Positions 33,382 through 42,281 of a stretch of DNA of 55,363 bases are shown here, one piece after another (within the stretch, counting starts at the first letter, position 1; every line of letters begins with the position of its first letter). Source of the DNA: Sandaracinus sp. Its GTDB lineage: Bacteria; Myxococcota_A; Polyangia; Polyangiales; Houyiibacteriaceae. The stretch lies in assembly GCA_002699025.1 (NCBI GenBank), contig PABA01000207.1, positions 1 through 55,363 on the forward strand, in the 5' to 3' direction. Position numbers and translations under genes: made by a program. The notes beneath the pieces were generated by a model, which had not been told where the DNA came from, ran no database searches, and saw only the letters and a list, made by a program, of their open reading frames with translations.

Positions 33382-34740
33382 ATGGCCGCCGACGCCCCCG
33401 ACGCGAACGAGCCCCTCCAGGGCTTCGACGACCTCCTCCGCCCCTTCCACGCCGCGGAGACGCCGCGCATGGGCTGGCGCATCGGCACCGAGGCCGAGAA
33501 GTTCGGCGTCGGCGGGGACGGCCGGGCGGCGCCCTTCGAGGGCGAGCGCGGCGTGCGCGCCGTCCTGGAGCGCCTCGTGGAGCGCCACGGATGGCACGAG
33601 CAGCGCGAGTGGGAGGGCGGCGAGGTCATCGCCCTTCACCGGGGGCGGGCGAACATCACGCTCGAGCCCGGCGCACAGCTCGAGCTCTCGGGCGCGCCGC
33701 TCGACACCATCCACCAGACCTGCGCCGAGTTCCGCGGACACATGGCGGAGCTGCGGAGCGTGTCCGAGGACCTCGGTCTGCACTGGCTCGGCCTGGGCTT
33801 CCACCCGCTGGCGACGCAAGACGAGCTCCCCTGGGTGCCGAAGCTCCGCTACGCGGTGATGCGCGAGTACCTGCCGACGCGGGGCGGCCACGCCCTCGAC
33901 ATGATGCGGCGGACCTGCACGGTGCAGGCGAACCTCGACTACGCCGATGTCGAGGACGCCTTCCGTAAGCTGCGCGTGGCCCTGCGGCTCCAGCCGATCG
34001 TGACGGCCATGTTCGCGAACAGCCCCTGGGTCGAGGGGCGGGCGACGGGCGAGCGGACGCACCGGGCGCGGGTCTGGCTCGACGTGGATCCGAATCGGCA
34101 GGGGCTGCTCCGCGCGCTCTGGGAGGGGCCGGCCCGCTACGAGCGCTACGTCGAGTGGGCGCTCGACGTGCCGATGTTCCTCGTGAAGCGCGGCGGCGAG
34201 ATCCACCGGAACACGCACCAGACCTTCCGCCAGTTCATGGACGAGGGCCTGGGGGAGCTGCGGGCGACGCGGGGCGACTGGGAGACGCACCTGAACACGC
34301 TCTTCCCCGAGGCCCGGCTGAAGAAGACGCTCGAGGTGCGCGGGGTCGACAGCCAGCGGACGGCGATGATCTGCGCGCTCCCGGCGCTCTGGAAGGGGCT
34401 GCTCTACGACGAGGCGACGAGCGCGAAGGCCGAGGCGCTGGCCGGGCGGGTCGACGGCGACGCGCTCGAGGCGGCGCGCCCCGAGATCGCGAAGAGCGCG
34501 CTCCGGGCGGAGCTGCAGGGCCGGCCCGTCCTCGCGTGGGCCCGCGAGGTGCTCGAGCTGGCCGAGTCCGGGCTCGAGCGGCTCGGCAACCTGAACGGGA
34601 GCGGAGACGACGAGCGCGTGCACCTCGCCCCGCTCCGCGCGCTCCTCGAGCGAGGCCTCTGCCCCGCCGACGTGCTCCTCGAACAGGTCCCCGGCGACGA
34701 GCCGGCGCTCGAGGGGATCCTCGAGCACGCGCACGTCTGA
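33382..34740 (+). CDS. gshA: Glutamate-cysteine ligase, plant/proteobacterial type
   Basis: A 452-residue enzyme of the GCS2 family that joins glutamate and cysteine, the first step of glutathione synthesis. The N-terminus has the substrate-binding start GWRIGTEAEKFGV; the middle holds ITLEPGAQLELSG and the strongly conserved RTCTVQANLDYADVEDAFRKLRVALRLQPIVTAMFANSPW. Cytoplasmic. ATG at 33382 with a modest ribosome site. Distinction from the related EgtA enzymes of ergothioneine synthesis depends on context, which is silent here, so the gene symbol is the most likely one rather than certain. Confidence 0.85.
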   Translation: MAADAPDANEPLQGFDDLLRPFHAAETPRMGWRIGTEAEKFGVGGDGRAAPFEGERGVRAVLERLVERHGWHEQREWEGGEVIALHRGRANITLEPGAQLELSGAPLDTIHQTCAEFRGHMAELRSVSEDLGLHWLGLGFHPLATQDELPWVPKLRYAVMREYLPTRGGHALDMMRRTCTVQANLDYADVEDAFRKLRVALRLQPIVTAMFANSPWVEGRATGERTHRARVWLDVDPNRQGLLRALWEGPARYERYVEWALDVPMFLVKRGGEIHRNTHQTFRQFMDEGLGELRATRGDWETHLNTLFPEARLKKTLEVRGVDSQRTAMICALPALWKGLLYDEATSAKAEALAGRVDGDALEAARPEIAKSALRAELQGRPVLAWAREVLELAESGLERLGNLNGSGDDERVHLAPLRALLERGLCPADVLLEQVPGDEPALEGILEHAHV

Positions 34741-34804
34741 CGGGTCGGCGCATCGACGGGCACGGCGCGCCCGCACCGCCCCGACCACGGCGGACGCCCC
34801 CGCC

Positions 34805-34972
34805 CACGCGTCCTGCGGACGCCCCCACGCGTCCTGCGGACGCCCCCACGCGTCCTGCGGACGCCCCCACGCGTCCTGCGGACGCTCCCACGCGTCCTGC
34901 GGATGCCGCCACGCGTCCTGCGGACGTCCCCACGCGTCCTGCGGACGTCCCCACGCGTCCTGCGGACCCCGG
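34805..34972. repeat. 21-bp by 8 tandem array with ACGCGT in each unit
   Basis: Copies of the core cacgcgtcctgcgga start at 34805, 34826, 34847, 34868, 34889, 34910, 34931 and 34952, with a perfect 21-bp period and only a few base changes, all in the six bases that separate cores. Each copy carries the palindrome acgcgt. The period equals two turns of B-DNA, so all cores face one side of the helix. Confidence 0.95.
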
Positions 34973-35104
34973 GGTCTTCCGCGGCGCCTGGTCGGTGTGG
35001 GCGCCGGGCTCGCGAGATGCCGAAATGCGGCATGATGACGAGAGCTTGCGTGGGGCACGGGTGAGTTTCCGCGGGCATCGGCACGGGGCGATCCGCCCCC
35101 GAAA

Positions 35105-35126
35105 CTGAACTTGACGTCGAGTTCAG
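35105..35126. promoter_or_regulatory. 22-nt near-perfect dyad between convergent genes
   Basis: The bases ctgaacttgac and gtcgagttcag pair perfectly except for one G-T wobble. It sits about 150 bases beyond the tyrS stop and may be a terminator stem or a protein site. It has no T-tract. Confidence 0.5.
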
Positions 35127-35275
35127 GTTCTCAGGGCGCTCGCCCCATCGCGGAGCACGCGGCGCCGCCACGCGCGCCGGGCAGCGCGCGGACGACGGAG
35201 CGCCGAGGGCCGCTCGCCGACGCTCCGCCGCCGACCGAACGCTGCCGCGTACCGACTCCGCGCCGCCGGCGCCGC

Positions 35276-36505
35276 CTACTTCACCGTGATCGCGGCCCAG
35301 TCGCGCTTGCCGGCCTTCACCACGTAGCGGCCCCCCTTCGCGAGCTGGGCCTGCGGGTCCGTGACCTTCTCGCCGTCGACCTGGATGGCCCCGGCCTTCA
35401 GGCGCCGCTTCCCCTCCGAGCTGCTCTTCAGCACCCCGGCGTCCGCCAGCGCCTTCGGGATCCACACACCGTCGCCGTCGATCTCGAGCGTCACCTCGCG
35501 CAGGTCCTCGGGCACCTGCCGCTTCGAGAACTGGGCGACCCACTTGCGCTCCGCCTCCGCGGCGGCCTCGTCGTCGTGGTAGCGGCCGACGATCTCCTTC
35601 GCGAGCGCCATCTTCACGTCCCGCGGGTTCGCCTCCCCGGACGCGCACGCCGCCTTCCGCGCCTTCACCTCGTCCATCGGCACGTCCGAGAGCAGCTCGT
35701 AGTAGCGCCACATCAGCGCGTCCGAGACGCTCATGAGCTTGCCGAGCTGCTGCTCCGGCGGCTCCGTGATGCCGACGTAGTTGTCGAGCGACTTGCTCAT
35801 CTTGTCGCCCACGATCTTCCCGTCCTCCTCGCGCGCGTCGAGGCCCTCGAGGATCGGCGTCGTCATCACGATCTGCGGCTTCTGGCCGTGCTGCCGCATG
35901 AGCTCGCGCCCGACCAGCAGGTTGAAGAGCTGGTCGGTGCCGCCGAGCTCGACGTCGCACTCGAGCTCCACCGAGTCGTAGGCCTGCGCGAGCGGGTAGA
36001 GGAGCTCGTGGATGGAGATGCTCCGGTTCTCCGCCCAGCGCGTCTTGAAGTCGTCGCGCTCCATCATCCGCGCGAGCGTGTACTTGCCGGCGAGGCGGAT
36101 GACGTCGTCGAAGCGCATCTCGCCGAGCCACTCGCTGTTGTAGACGAGGCGCGTCTGCTCCCGGTCGAGGATCTTGAACGCCTGCTCGGCGTAGGTCTTC
36201 GCGCCGTCGAGGATCTCCTCGCGGGTCGGGATGGGCCGGGTCGCGCTCCGGCCCGTCGGGTCGCCGATCTGCGCCGTGAAGTCGCCGACGATGAAGATGA
36301 CCTCGTGCCCGAGCTCCTGGAACTGACGCATCTTCTGCATCAGCACCGTGTGGCCGAGGTGGAGGTCCGGGCGCGTCGGGTCGAAGCCGGCCTTCACCTT
36401 GAGCGGGCGACCCGTCTTCAGGCGCGCGAGGAGCTCCTCCTCGACGTGCAGGTCGACGACGCCACGCGTGAGGATCGCGAGCTGTTCTTCGGGCGTGGGA
36501 GCCAT
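35276..36505 (-). CDS. tyrS: Tyrosyl-tRNA synthetase
   Basis: A 409-residue class I synthetase that charges tRNA-Tyr. The HIGH-type motif reads HLGH (residues 49-52) and the KMSKS loop is GDKMSKSLDN near residue 234, both intact. YNSEWLG and GGTDQLFNLLVGRELM are typical of the tyrosine family. A C-terminal S4-like RNA-binding domain (ESKRR-type: SSSEGKRRLKAGAIQVDG) completes it. Length and motifs match the TyrZ/TyrS2 branch. It begins 100 bases after the IHF gene on the same strand. Nothing unusual. Confidence 0.96.
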   Translation of the reverse strand: MAPTPEEQLAILTRGVVDLHVEEELLARLKTGRPLKVKAGFDPTRPDLHLGHTVLMQKMRQFQELGHEVIFIVGDFTAQIGDPTGRSATRPIPTREEILDGAKTYAEQAFKILDREQTRLVYNSEWLGEMRFDDVIRLAGKYTLARMMERDDFKTRWAENRSISIHELLYPLAQAYDSVELECDVELGGTDQLFNLLVGRELMRQHGQKPQIVMTTPILEGLDAREEDGKIVGDKMSKSLDNYVGITEPPEQQLGKLMSVSDALMWRYYELLSDVPMDEVKARKAACASGEANPRDVKMALAKEIVGRYHDDEAAAEAERKWVAQFSKRQVPEDLREVTLEIDGDGVWIPKALADAGVLKSSSEGKRRLKAGAIQVDGEKVTDPQAQLAKGGRYVVKAGKRDWAAITVK

Positions 36506-36611
36506 GGCCGCGGCGTATGCTTCACCGAGCGCTCCCGCAAGGCGAGCGCGCGGCGCGTTCGGAGGCGCTCCATCGGAGGAGCGGTCGCGACGAGCGGAAA
36601 CCCGGCGCCGT

Positions 36612-36944
36612 TCAGTCGTCCGAGCCGGCGCCGCTGCTGCCGGCCGCGCCGTCCGTGCCGCGCTGGAGCGGCTCGTTCACCAGCTCCTTGAGCTCCTTGC
36701 CGACCTTGAAGAAGGGCAAGCGCTTCTCGGGCACCGGGACGGGCTTGCCCGTGCGCGGGTTCCGGCCGTTGTAGGCCTTGTAGTGGCGCACGGTGAAACT
36801 ACCGAAGCCGCGAATCTCGATGCCCTCGCCTCGCTCGAGCGAGGACGTCATCGCCTCGAACACGCAGTTGACGACCTGTTCGGCGCGGCTCTTGGTGATG
36901 CGCGTTCGCTGGGCGACGGCGTCGATGAGCTCGGACTTCGTCAT
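36612..36944 (-). CDS. ihfB: Integration host factor beta-like DNA-bending protein
   Basis: A 110-residue HU/IHF family protein. The start MTKSELIDAVAQRT, the phrase IEIRGFGSFTV and GRNPRTGKPVPVPEKRLPFFKVGKELKELVN match IHF-beta closely, including the Pro-tip of the DNA-grasping arm (RNPRTGK). A short Gly/Ser/Asp tail is added. It bends DNA, and IHF often assists sigma-54 promoters, which fits a window with two sigma-54 activators. The ATG has AGGAGAGG upstream. HU-type naming is possible but the arm sequence favours IHF. Confidence 0.9.
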   Translation of the reverse strand: MTKSELIDAVAQRTRITKSRAEQVVNCVFEAMTSSLERGEGIEIRGFGSFTVRHYKAYNGRNPRTGKPVPVPEKRLPFFKVGKELKELVNEPLQRGTDGAAGSSGAGSDD

Positions 36945-37071
36945 GGACGATCCCTCTCCTGGCGGGGACCAGCCTACAACCGCCACGCCAGCCGGGTCAA
37001 CAGTGATTTCGGGCGGATTCCGGGCACTTGCAGCCATGCTCGGGCCCGCTGTAGCGTCGGAGACGAGTCCC

Positions 37072-38520
37072 ATGAGCGAGCCCCCCGAGCAGCCCGCGGC
37101 CGACCCGCCCCCGACCCTGGCCTGGGCCCTCCTCGCGCTGGCCCTGATCGCGTGGGGCGCGAGCCTGGCGACCCGCGAGCCCACCCCGCAGACGGCGGAG
37201 GCTCCGGTCCCCGCCGACGCGGGCGAGCCCGAGCCCGAGCTCCCGCCGCTCCCGCCGCCGCCGGAGGCGCTCCCCGAAGGGCTCGTGGACGCGGACGTGC
37301 GCGCCGCGCCGGGGCAAGCCGCGGCGCTCGCCGATCGCCTCGCCGCGGCCGGCGTGAACGCCGCGCTGAACGCCACCGGGGGCGCCGCCGGGAGCGGCCT
37401 CGGCCTCTCCGAGCAGGCCCGCGACGCCTCGAACGGCTTGCTCCAGCCGCTCTGCAACGTCGCCATCGCCGGCGTCGATCGCGAGGACTGGCCGGCACGC
37501 GTCGAAGAAGCCCTCGACGGCTGCGCGGAGGCCGAGGCGCGGGGGCTCTTCCTCCCGCGCACGCTCGGCCTCGGCATCTCGGCGCCGCCGACCCCGGGAG
37601 CGGGACCCAGCTTGCTCGGGCTGGACGATCCGCGCCTCGACCGGCTCTTCGAGGCAGCCACCCGGCGCGATCTGCCCATCGTGCTCGAAGTCGGCGGACC
37701 CCGGAGCTGGTTCGCCCCCCTCGAGGGGAACCCCGACCGCCCCTTCCTGGAGGCCCACCCCGAGCTCCACTTCCACGGCGAGCGGGTCGACGGGCTCCGC
37801 TGGCCGAGCTGGGAGGCGGTCTTCGCCGCCTTCGAGGCGCGCGTGCGGCGGCACCCGGAGGCCACCTTCGTGGTCGTCGGATGGGCGGGCGCGCAGGAGG
37901 ATCTCGACCGGCTCGAGGCGCTCCTCCAGGCGCACGCCGGGCTCCACCTCACCCTCGGCGCCCCGCGGCCGGCCCCCGAGGCGGTCGCGGCGCTGGTCCG
38001 GGCGCATCCGGAGCGCGTCCTCTTCGGCTCGGGCCTGGTCCGCACACCCGACGGCTTCGTCGTGCGTGGCCTCACCCGCGACGTGGACGACGTGCGCCGC
38101 CTCTACACCGAGGCGCTGGAGTACGCGGAAGCGCTCGATCTCCCCGCGGACGTCGCGCGGGGCGTCTTCGGCGCGAACGCGAGGCGGGGCTTCCGACTGC
38201 AGCCCGCCGCGAGCCAGGAGGTGGGCGCGGAGGAGAGCGGGGCCGCCGCCGATCCGGGCGAGAGCGCGCGTCCCGAAGCCGCGCCGACCTCCCCTGCCGC
38301 CGGCGCGCCTGCCGCCGACAGCCCCGCGACCGGCACGCCGACCGCCAACGCGCCCACGACCGCCCCCACGACGACCACCCCCGCGACCGGCGCCCCGGCC
38401 GCGCCCCGAGCGCCGAGCCCCCCGCCGGAGCCCGCTCCGACCGAGGCGATCGCCGACGCCCCTCCCCGACCGGCCGAGCCCCCTCCCACGGAGGCCCCGG
38501 AGCCCGCGCCCGAGCTGTAG
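37072..38520 (+). CDS. Membrane-anchored amidohydrolase-like protein with lost metal ligands
   Basis: A 482-residue protein. Residues about 18-38 form a transmembrane helix (LAWALLALALIAWGASLA), so the domain faces the periplasm. Residues about 65-380 resemble the amidohydrolase-2 TIM barrel (EATFVVVGWAGAQEDLDRLEALLQAHAGLHLTLGAP..HPERVLFGSGL). The usual metal ligands seem absent: the expected DxHxH is VDADVRA, the HxG is VVGWAG and FGSD is FGSG. A 100-residue Pro/Ala/Thr tail follows. ATG with GGAGACGAG upstream. Likely binding rather than hydrolysis; inference from alignment by eye only. Confidence 0.7.
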   Translation: MSEPPEQPAADPPPTLAWALLALALIAWGASLATREPTPQTAEAPVPADAGEPEPELPPLPPPPEALPEGLVDADVRAAPGQAAALADRLAAAGVNAALNATGGAAGSGLGLSEQARDASNGLLQPLCNVAIAGVDREDWPARVEEALDGCAEAEARGLFLPRTLGLGISAPPTPGAGPSLLGLDDPRLDRLFEAATRRDLPIVLEVGGPRSWFAPLEGNPDRPFLEAHPELHFHGERVDGLRWPSWEAVFAAFEARVRRHPEATFVVVGWAGAQEDLDRLEALLQAHAGLHLTLGAPRPAPEAVAALVRAHPERVLFGSGLVRTPDGFVVRGLTRDVDDVRRLYTEALEYAEALDLPADVARGVFGANARRGFRLQPAASQEVGAEESGAAADPGESARPEAAPTSPAAGAPAADSPATGTPTANAPTTAPTTTTPATGAPAAPRAPSPPPEPAPTEAIADAPPRPAEPPPTEAPEPAPEL

Positions 38521-38591
38521 TTTTCCGGCCTGCCGCGACGGGACGGCGACCCCGGAAAAGCAGACGTGTTCCGCACCCTTCGACGCTATTG

Positions 38592-38610
38592 AAGGGGCGG
38601 CACCCCTTTT
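38592..38610 (+). terminator. Rho-independent-type terminator candidate
   Basis: AAGGGG (38592-38597), loop cggca, CCCCTT (38603-38608), then further T (38609-38610), about 70 bases downstream of the amidohydrolase-like stop. It is a six-base-pair stem with a short T-run (TTTT including the stem), a good match for this GC-rich genome, and lies before the HEAT gene's likely promoter. Confidence 0.6.
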
Positions 38611-38743
38611 GTATGGTGGCGCCCTCGTGTGGGGGCCGGGTGGGCCTCCGGGAAGCGTTCGAGGCCCTCGCCGCGCGTGGTCGCGCGGCGCCGGCGGAGC
38701 GCCTCCCCGGGCAGGTGCCCGGCGCGTTGACGGAGAATCTGGG

Positions 38744-41113
38744 ATGTCCGACGACCTTCAGCAGCAGGCCGACCTCGACGACCTGAGCGCGTTCGACGAT
38801 CAGGCCCCGATGGGCGGGCCGATGCTCGGCAGCGACGACGAGACCCTCAAGAAGATCAACCGGCGCACGACGCCGGTCGGGAAGATCTTCTTCGTCGTGA
38901 TCGTCGTCGGCGCCCTCGGCACGGGCGCCTGGGCGTTCATGCAGAGCGAGAAATACGACGCGCGCATGGAGGTCTTCGAGCCGATCGCGTCCATGGACGA
39001 CGCCGACCAGCGCAACGCCGCGCTGCGCGAGGCCCTGCAGAACGCCGAGTTCACGGACGTGAAGCAGCGCGCGATCATGAACCTCGGCCACTTCCGGGAC
39101 AGCGCGGCGGTGCCCCTGCTCATCGCGGCCCTTGAGGACGACGCGCCCGTCGTGGTGCGCTCGGCGGCCTGGGCCCTCGCCCGCATCGGCTCGCCGGACG
39201 CGGACCAGGCCGAGGCCAAGCTCCTCGAGATCCTCCCGGAGACCGGCGAGGTCGACCGCAACCAGGTGGTCTGGACCCTCGCCATGCTCGGCTCCCAGGA
39301 CCAGGCCTTCATGGACGCGCTCATCGAGCGCTTCAGCGCGGGCGGCCTGCAGGAGCTCGACGGCTTCGACGACCGCGTCATCACGCGGGTGCTCGGCATC
39401 GAGCGGCTCAGCTCCGAGGAGCTGACGAACCACGAAGAGGAGTCGGTCCGCGTGCTCACGGCCCACGCCCTGGCCGAGGCCGGGAGCGACGCGGTCGTGG
39501 CGCCGCTCTCGCGCATGCTCACCAACGAGCTCGAGCGGGAGGGCGACGCCCAGAGCTCCGAGGTCATCCGCGCCGCCGCCGCCGGTCTCGGCCGGACCGG
39601 CTCGGCGAACGCCGCCGGCGCCCTCTTCCAGATGCTCCAGCGCGCCCCCGGCATGAACGACACGGTCATCGACGCGCTGAAGAAGTCGACGGCCGCCCCG
39701 CAGCTCGCCTCGCTGCTCGAGGAGGCCGAGGACGTCGACACGCAGCGCGACCTGGTGCGCCTGCTCGTCGAGACCCACGACCGGCGCGTCGTGGATACGC
39801 TCGCCGGCCTGCTCGGCCACGAGGACCTCGAGATCAAGTCCTCCGCGGCGCTCGCCCTCGCGCGCTTCGGCGACCGCCGGGCCGTGCCCACGCTCTTCGA
39901 GCTCACGGCGCTCGAGGACAACGACGACCTCGTGAGCGACTCGCTCGAGGCCTTCCGCAAGGTGGCCTCGCCGGAGATCACCGGCCAGCTCGCCGACCTC
40001 CTCGAGACGCACGCCTACCGGAAGGCGGCCATCCTCCGGGCCCTCGGCTCGACCGGCGACCCGGCCGCGGCCCGCTACATCGAGGCCGAGCTCGACGGCG
40101 ACGACGTGAACGCGGCGGCCCAGTCGCTCGCGCTCCTCGACCACGACGCGAGCTTCCGCAAGCTCCTCGGCTTCGTGGAGCGTCCCCGCGACGTGGACAT
40201 GACCGCCTACAACGCGGCCGATCGGCGCCTGAGCAACGAGATGCTCCTGGCGAAGCGGCGCGCGGCGATCATGAGCATGGGCTACTTCGGCCGCCCCGAC
40301 GCGCTCGAGGCGCTGATGACGGTCGTCGAGGACGACAACGACGACTACGAGCTGCGCGGGCTGGCGGCGGCGGCCATCGGTCAGATCGCCGACGCGGAGA
40401 CCATGCGGAACGTGATCCGCAAGCTCGGCGGCAACGAGATCAGCGAGGCCGCGAAGCGCTACTACGTGCAGGCGCTCTGGCAGAAGCCGCACTCGGAGCT
40501 GAACGCCGCCCTCCTCGAGGTCGTGGGCAGCGCCGAGGCCGAGCCGGAGCTCCGGCGCGCCGCGGCCCTGGCGCTCGGCTACGCCGCCGACGAGGCGAAC
40601 GACCAGCGTCTGATCGACATGCTGGAGGACGAGCAGGCGCGCCGGCACGCGGCCTTCGCCATCGTGCTCGGCGGCGGCGACGAGGCCGTGCGGGCGCTGA
40701 TGACGAAGCTGGGCGAGGACCGCGACCTCCGCGAGATCCTCCAGCAGTACGTCACCAACAGCGAGAACGACTGGTTCAACCTGCTGACCGCCGAGATGTT
40801 CGAGTCGGGCGCGATCTGGCGGCGCATGCGGGCCGCGCAGATCCTCCGCGAGGGCACCGAGGAGAACAGCTACAGCTACCCGTGGCAGAAGGTCATCGCC
40901 GTGCTTCGCTCCGGCTGGGGCGGCGCGGGCGGGGTGGACCCGCAGTACGTGCGCGACCAGCTCTGGGAGGGTCTCGCGGGCGACGACGCGACCCGCCGCG
41001 TGCTGGCCGCCGAGGCCTTCGGCGACATGCCGGAGCTCGGGCTGCTTCTCCGCGGCCGCGACGAGGGCGGCGAGACCGGCGAGGCCGCCCGCGACGTGCT
41101 GAACGCCAACTGA
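38744..41113 (+). CDS. Large membrane-anchored HEAT-repeat protein
   Basis: A 789-residue protein. An acidic cytoplasmic N-terminus (residues 1-40), a transmembrane helix at 47-66 (GKIFFVVIVVGALGTGAWAF), then an extended periplasmic array of roughly 15-18 HEAT-type repeats (AIMNLGHFRDSAAVPLLIAALEDDAPVVVRSAAWALARIG; KAAILRALGSTGDPAAARYIEAELDGD). No enzymatic motif is visible. It should make a long curved scaffold at the inner membrane. The ATG has GGAG nine bases upstream; the frame is open further upstream but without signals. A run of three hairpins follows the stop. Confidence 0.87.
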   Translation: MSDDLQQQADLDDLSAFDDQAPMGGPMLGSDDETLKKINRRTTPVGKIFFVVIVVGALGTGAWAFMQSEKYDARMEVFEPIASMDDADQRNAALREALQNAEFTDVKQRAIMNLGHFRDSAAVPLLIAALEDDAPVVVRSAAWALARIGSPDADQAEAKLLEILPETGEVDRNQVVWTLAMLGSQDQAFMDALIERFSAGGLQELDGFDDRVITRVLGIERLSSEELTNHEEESVRVLTAHALAEAGSDAVVAPLSRMLTNELEREGDAQSSEVIRAAAAGLGRTGSANAAGALFQMLQRAPGMNDTVIDALKKSTAAPQLASLLEEAEDVDTQRDLVRLLVETHDRRVVDTLAGLLGHEDLEIKSSAALALARFGDRRAVPTLFELTALEDNDDLVSDSLEAFRKVASPEITGQLADLLETHAYRKAAILRALGSTGDPAAARYIEAELDGDDVNAAAQSLALLDHDASFRKLLGFVERPRDVDMTAYNAADRRLSNEMLLAKRRAAIMSMGYFGRPDALEALMTVVEDDNDDYELRGLAAAAIGQIADAETMRNVIRKLGGNEISEAAKRYYVQALWQKPHSELNAALLEVVGSAEAEPELRRAAALALGYAADEANDQRLIDMLEDEQARRHAAFAIVLGGGDEAVRALMTKLGEDRDLREILQQYVTNSENDWFNLLTAEMFESGAIWRRMRAAQILREGTEENSYSYPWQKVIAVLRSGWGGAGGVDPQYVRDQLWEGLAGDDATRRVLAAEAFGDMPELGLLLRGRDEGGETGEAARDVLNAN

Positions 41114-41114
41114 A

Positions 41115-41199
41115 GGGGGCCCGCCTCCGGGCGGACCCCCGAGCGGGATTCGACGATCCCGCGGCGAGAGAGGCCCGGCTCCTTCGGGGGTCGGGCCTC
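41115..41199 (+). terminator. Three consecutive hairpins after the HEAT gene
   Basis: Stem 1: 41115-41140, GGGGG-c-CCGCC...GGCGG-a-CCCCC. Stem 2: 41143-41162, GCGGGAT tcgacg ATCCCGC. Stem 3: 41170-41199, GAGGCCCG...CGGGCCTC with an inner CTCC/GGGG pair. They begin one base after the stop codon region. No T-tract follows any of them, so they may act as strong mRNA 3' barriers or as intrinsic-like terminators in GC-rich sequence. Confidence 0.65.
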
Positions 41200-41345
41200 G
41201 ACGCGTTCACCTCGCCAGCCGCTCCGGGATCCAGCTCGGCTCCGGGCTGGAGGCGGGCCGCCACCTCAGGCTCCCGCTCCAAGCGGCGCTTCTGATCCGC
41301 GCTCGAGCGCCAGGCTCGCCTTCTCCCTTGGGCAACCGGCGGCCA

Positions 41346-42170
41346 ATGCGCGAGGCTGCTCGCGTGACCTCGGCCGCCGCGCTCCTCGTCCGCTTCGAGC
41401 GGGTCGCCTTCGCGACCGCCGAAGGACGCCTCCCGGGGGAGCTGGACGCTCCGCTCCGGGTCTGGCGCGAGCGTTGGGACGCCGGCCTACGCGCCCCCGA
41501 CCTCACCGCCCTCGAGCGCTGGCTCGACGCCGTGCCCGCGCCCCTGGGCCCGGCCACGCGTCCCCCCTCTCGCGGCTTCCTCACGCTCCGGTCCTGGGGC
41601 TTCGACACCATCCGCGGGTTCGCCAAGCGGCACCGAGACCGCACCTTCGTCGCCTTGGTCGAGGGCCAGCTCCTCCACTCCTCGGCCGCCGCGACGAGCG
41701 CCGGCTGGCGCGCGCGCCGCTCCCGCCTCCCACTCCTGGACCTCGTCGCGCTCACCGACGATGCGCTCCACGCAGCTCACGGGGAGCGGCTACCTCTCGA
41801 GCTCACCCCCCAGAGCCGTGCCGAGCTTCGGAAAGCGCTGGGCGTGCTCCCCCGTCGCCGCTCGCCCGAGTCGCGGACACTGGAGGCGCTCGTCGCAGCC
41901 CCGGCGCGACACCACGGCGAGGTCGTGCGCACGCGCGGACGCTGGCTCCACGGTTTCGAGACGAGTCGACTCGCCCCCGACACGGAACTGCGAGAGGACG
42001 CCCCTTGGTGCCGATGCGAGGGATCTCGGCCGCCCACCGGTACCCGAGTCGAGCTGGTCGGCTGGTTCTCCCACGCTCCGGAGGGCGGGCTCGGGCACCT
42101 CGGGAGCGCCGAGCGAGGCCTCTGGGTGTTCGACTGGCGAGCGCTCGACTCCGCACCCGAGGCGAAGTGA
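41346..42170 (+). CDS. Conserved-looking protein of unknown function
   Basis: A 274-residue cytoplasmic-looking protein with no signal or membrane segment. It has an Arg/Leu-rich helical N-terminal half and a C-terminal part (residues about 190-265) whose phrase HHGEVVRTRGRWLHGFETSRLAPDTELREDAPW resembles an OB-fold-like beta barrel of a type I associate with uncharacterised myxobacterial proteins. ATG at 41346 is preferred; the frame also has a TTG at 41328. No ribosome site is clear. I do not recognise the family. A DNA- or RNA-binding role would be a guess. Confidence 0.6.
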   Translation: MREAARVTSAAALLVRFERVAFATAEGRLPGELDAPLRVWRERWDAGLRAPDLTALERWLDAVPAPLGPATRPPSRGFLTLRSWGFDTIRGFAKRHRDRTFVALVEGQLLHSSAAATSAGWRARRSRLPLLDLVALTDDALHAAHGERLPLELTPQSRAELRKALGVLPRRRSPESRTLEALVAAPARHHGEVVRTRGRWLHGFETSRLAPDTELREDAPWCRCEGSRPPTGTRVELVGWFSHAPEGGLGHLGSAERGLWVFDWRALDSAPEAK

Positions 42171-42217
42171 GGCGCGCTCAGTCACGCGGAGTCAGGGGAA
42201 GCGAATCGCCCCAGACA

Positions 42218-42231
42218 TCCTCATATGAGGA
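42218..42231. promoter_or_regulatory. 14-nt perfect palindrome upstream of a surface lipoprotein gene
   Basis: The bases tcctcatatgagga read the same on both strands. It lies 51 bases before the ATG of the lipoprotein at 42282 and is one of few A/T-containing spots nearby, as expected for a dimeric operator. No regulator gene with a matching site is known from this window. Confidence 0.5.
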
Positions 42232-42281
42232 CGACACACGACTCCACGGGCGTGCTTCCGCCGCAATGCTAGCTTGCCAGG

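Larger units (their letters stand above)
34741..35275. other. Intergenic region between convergent gshA and tyrS
   Basis: About 535 bases with no supported gene. It contains the eight-copy 21-bp array at 34805-34972, a short ATGCCG...CGGCAT hairpin near 35018, and a 22-base near-palindrome at 35105-35126. Frames through the array encode only repeats of the unit. Confidence 0.65.

Noticed and set aside
34805-34972. CRISPR array
   Set aside because: The 21-bp repeats have no unique spacers of 30 or more bases and there are no cas genes; only six spacer bases change between copies.
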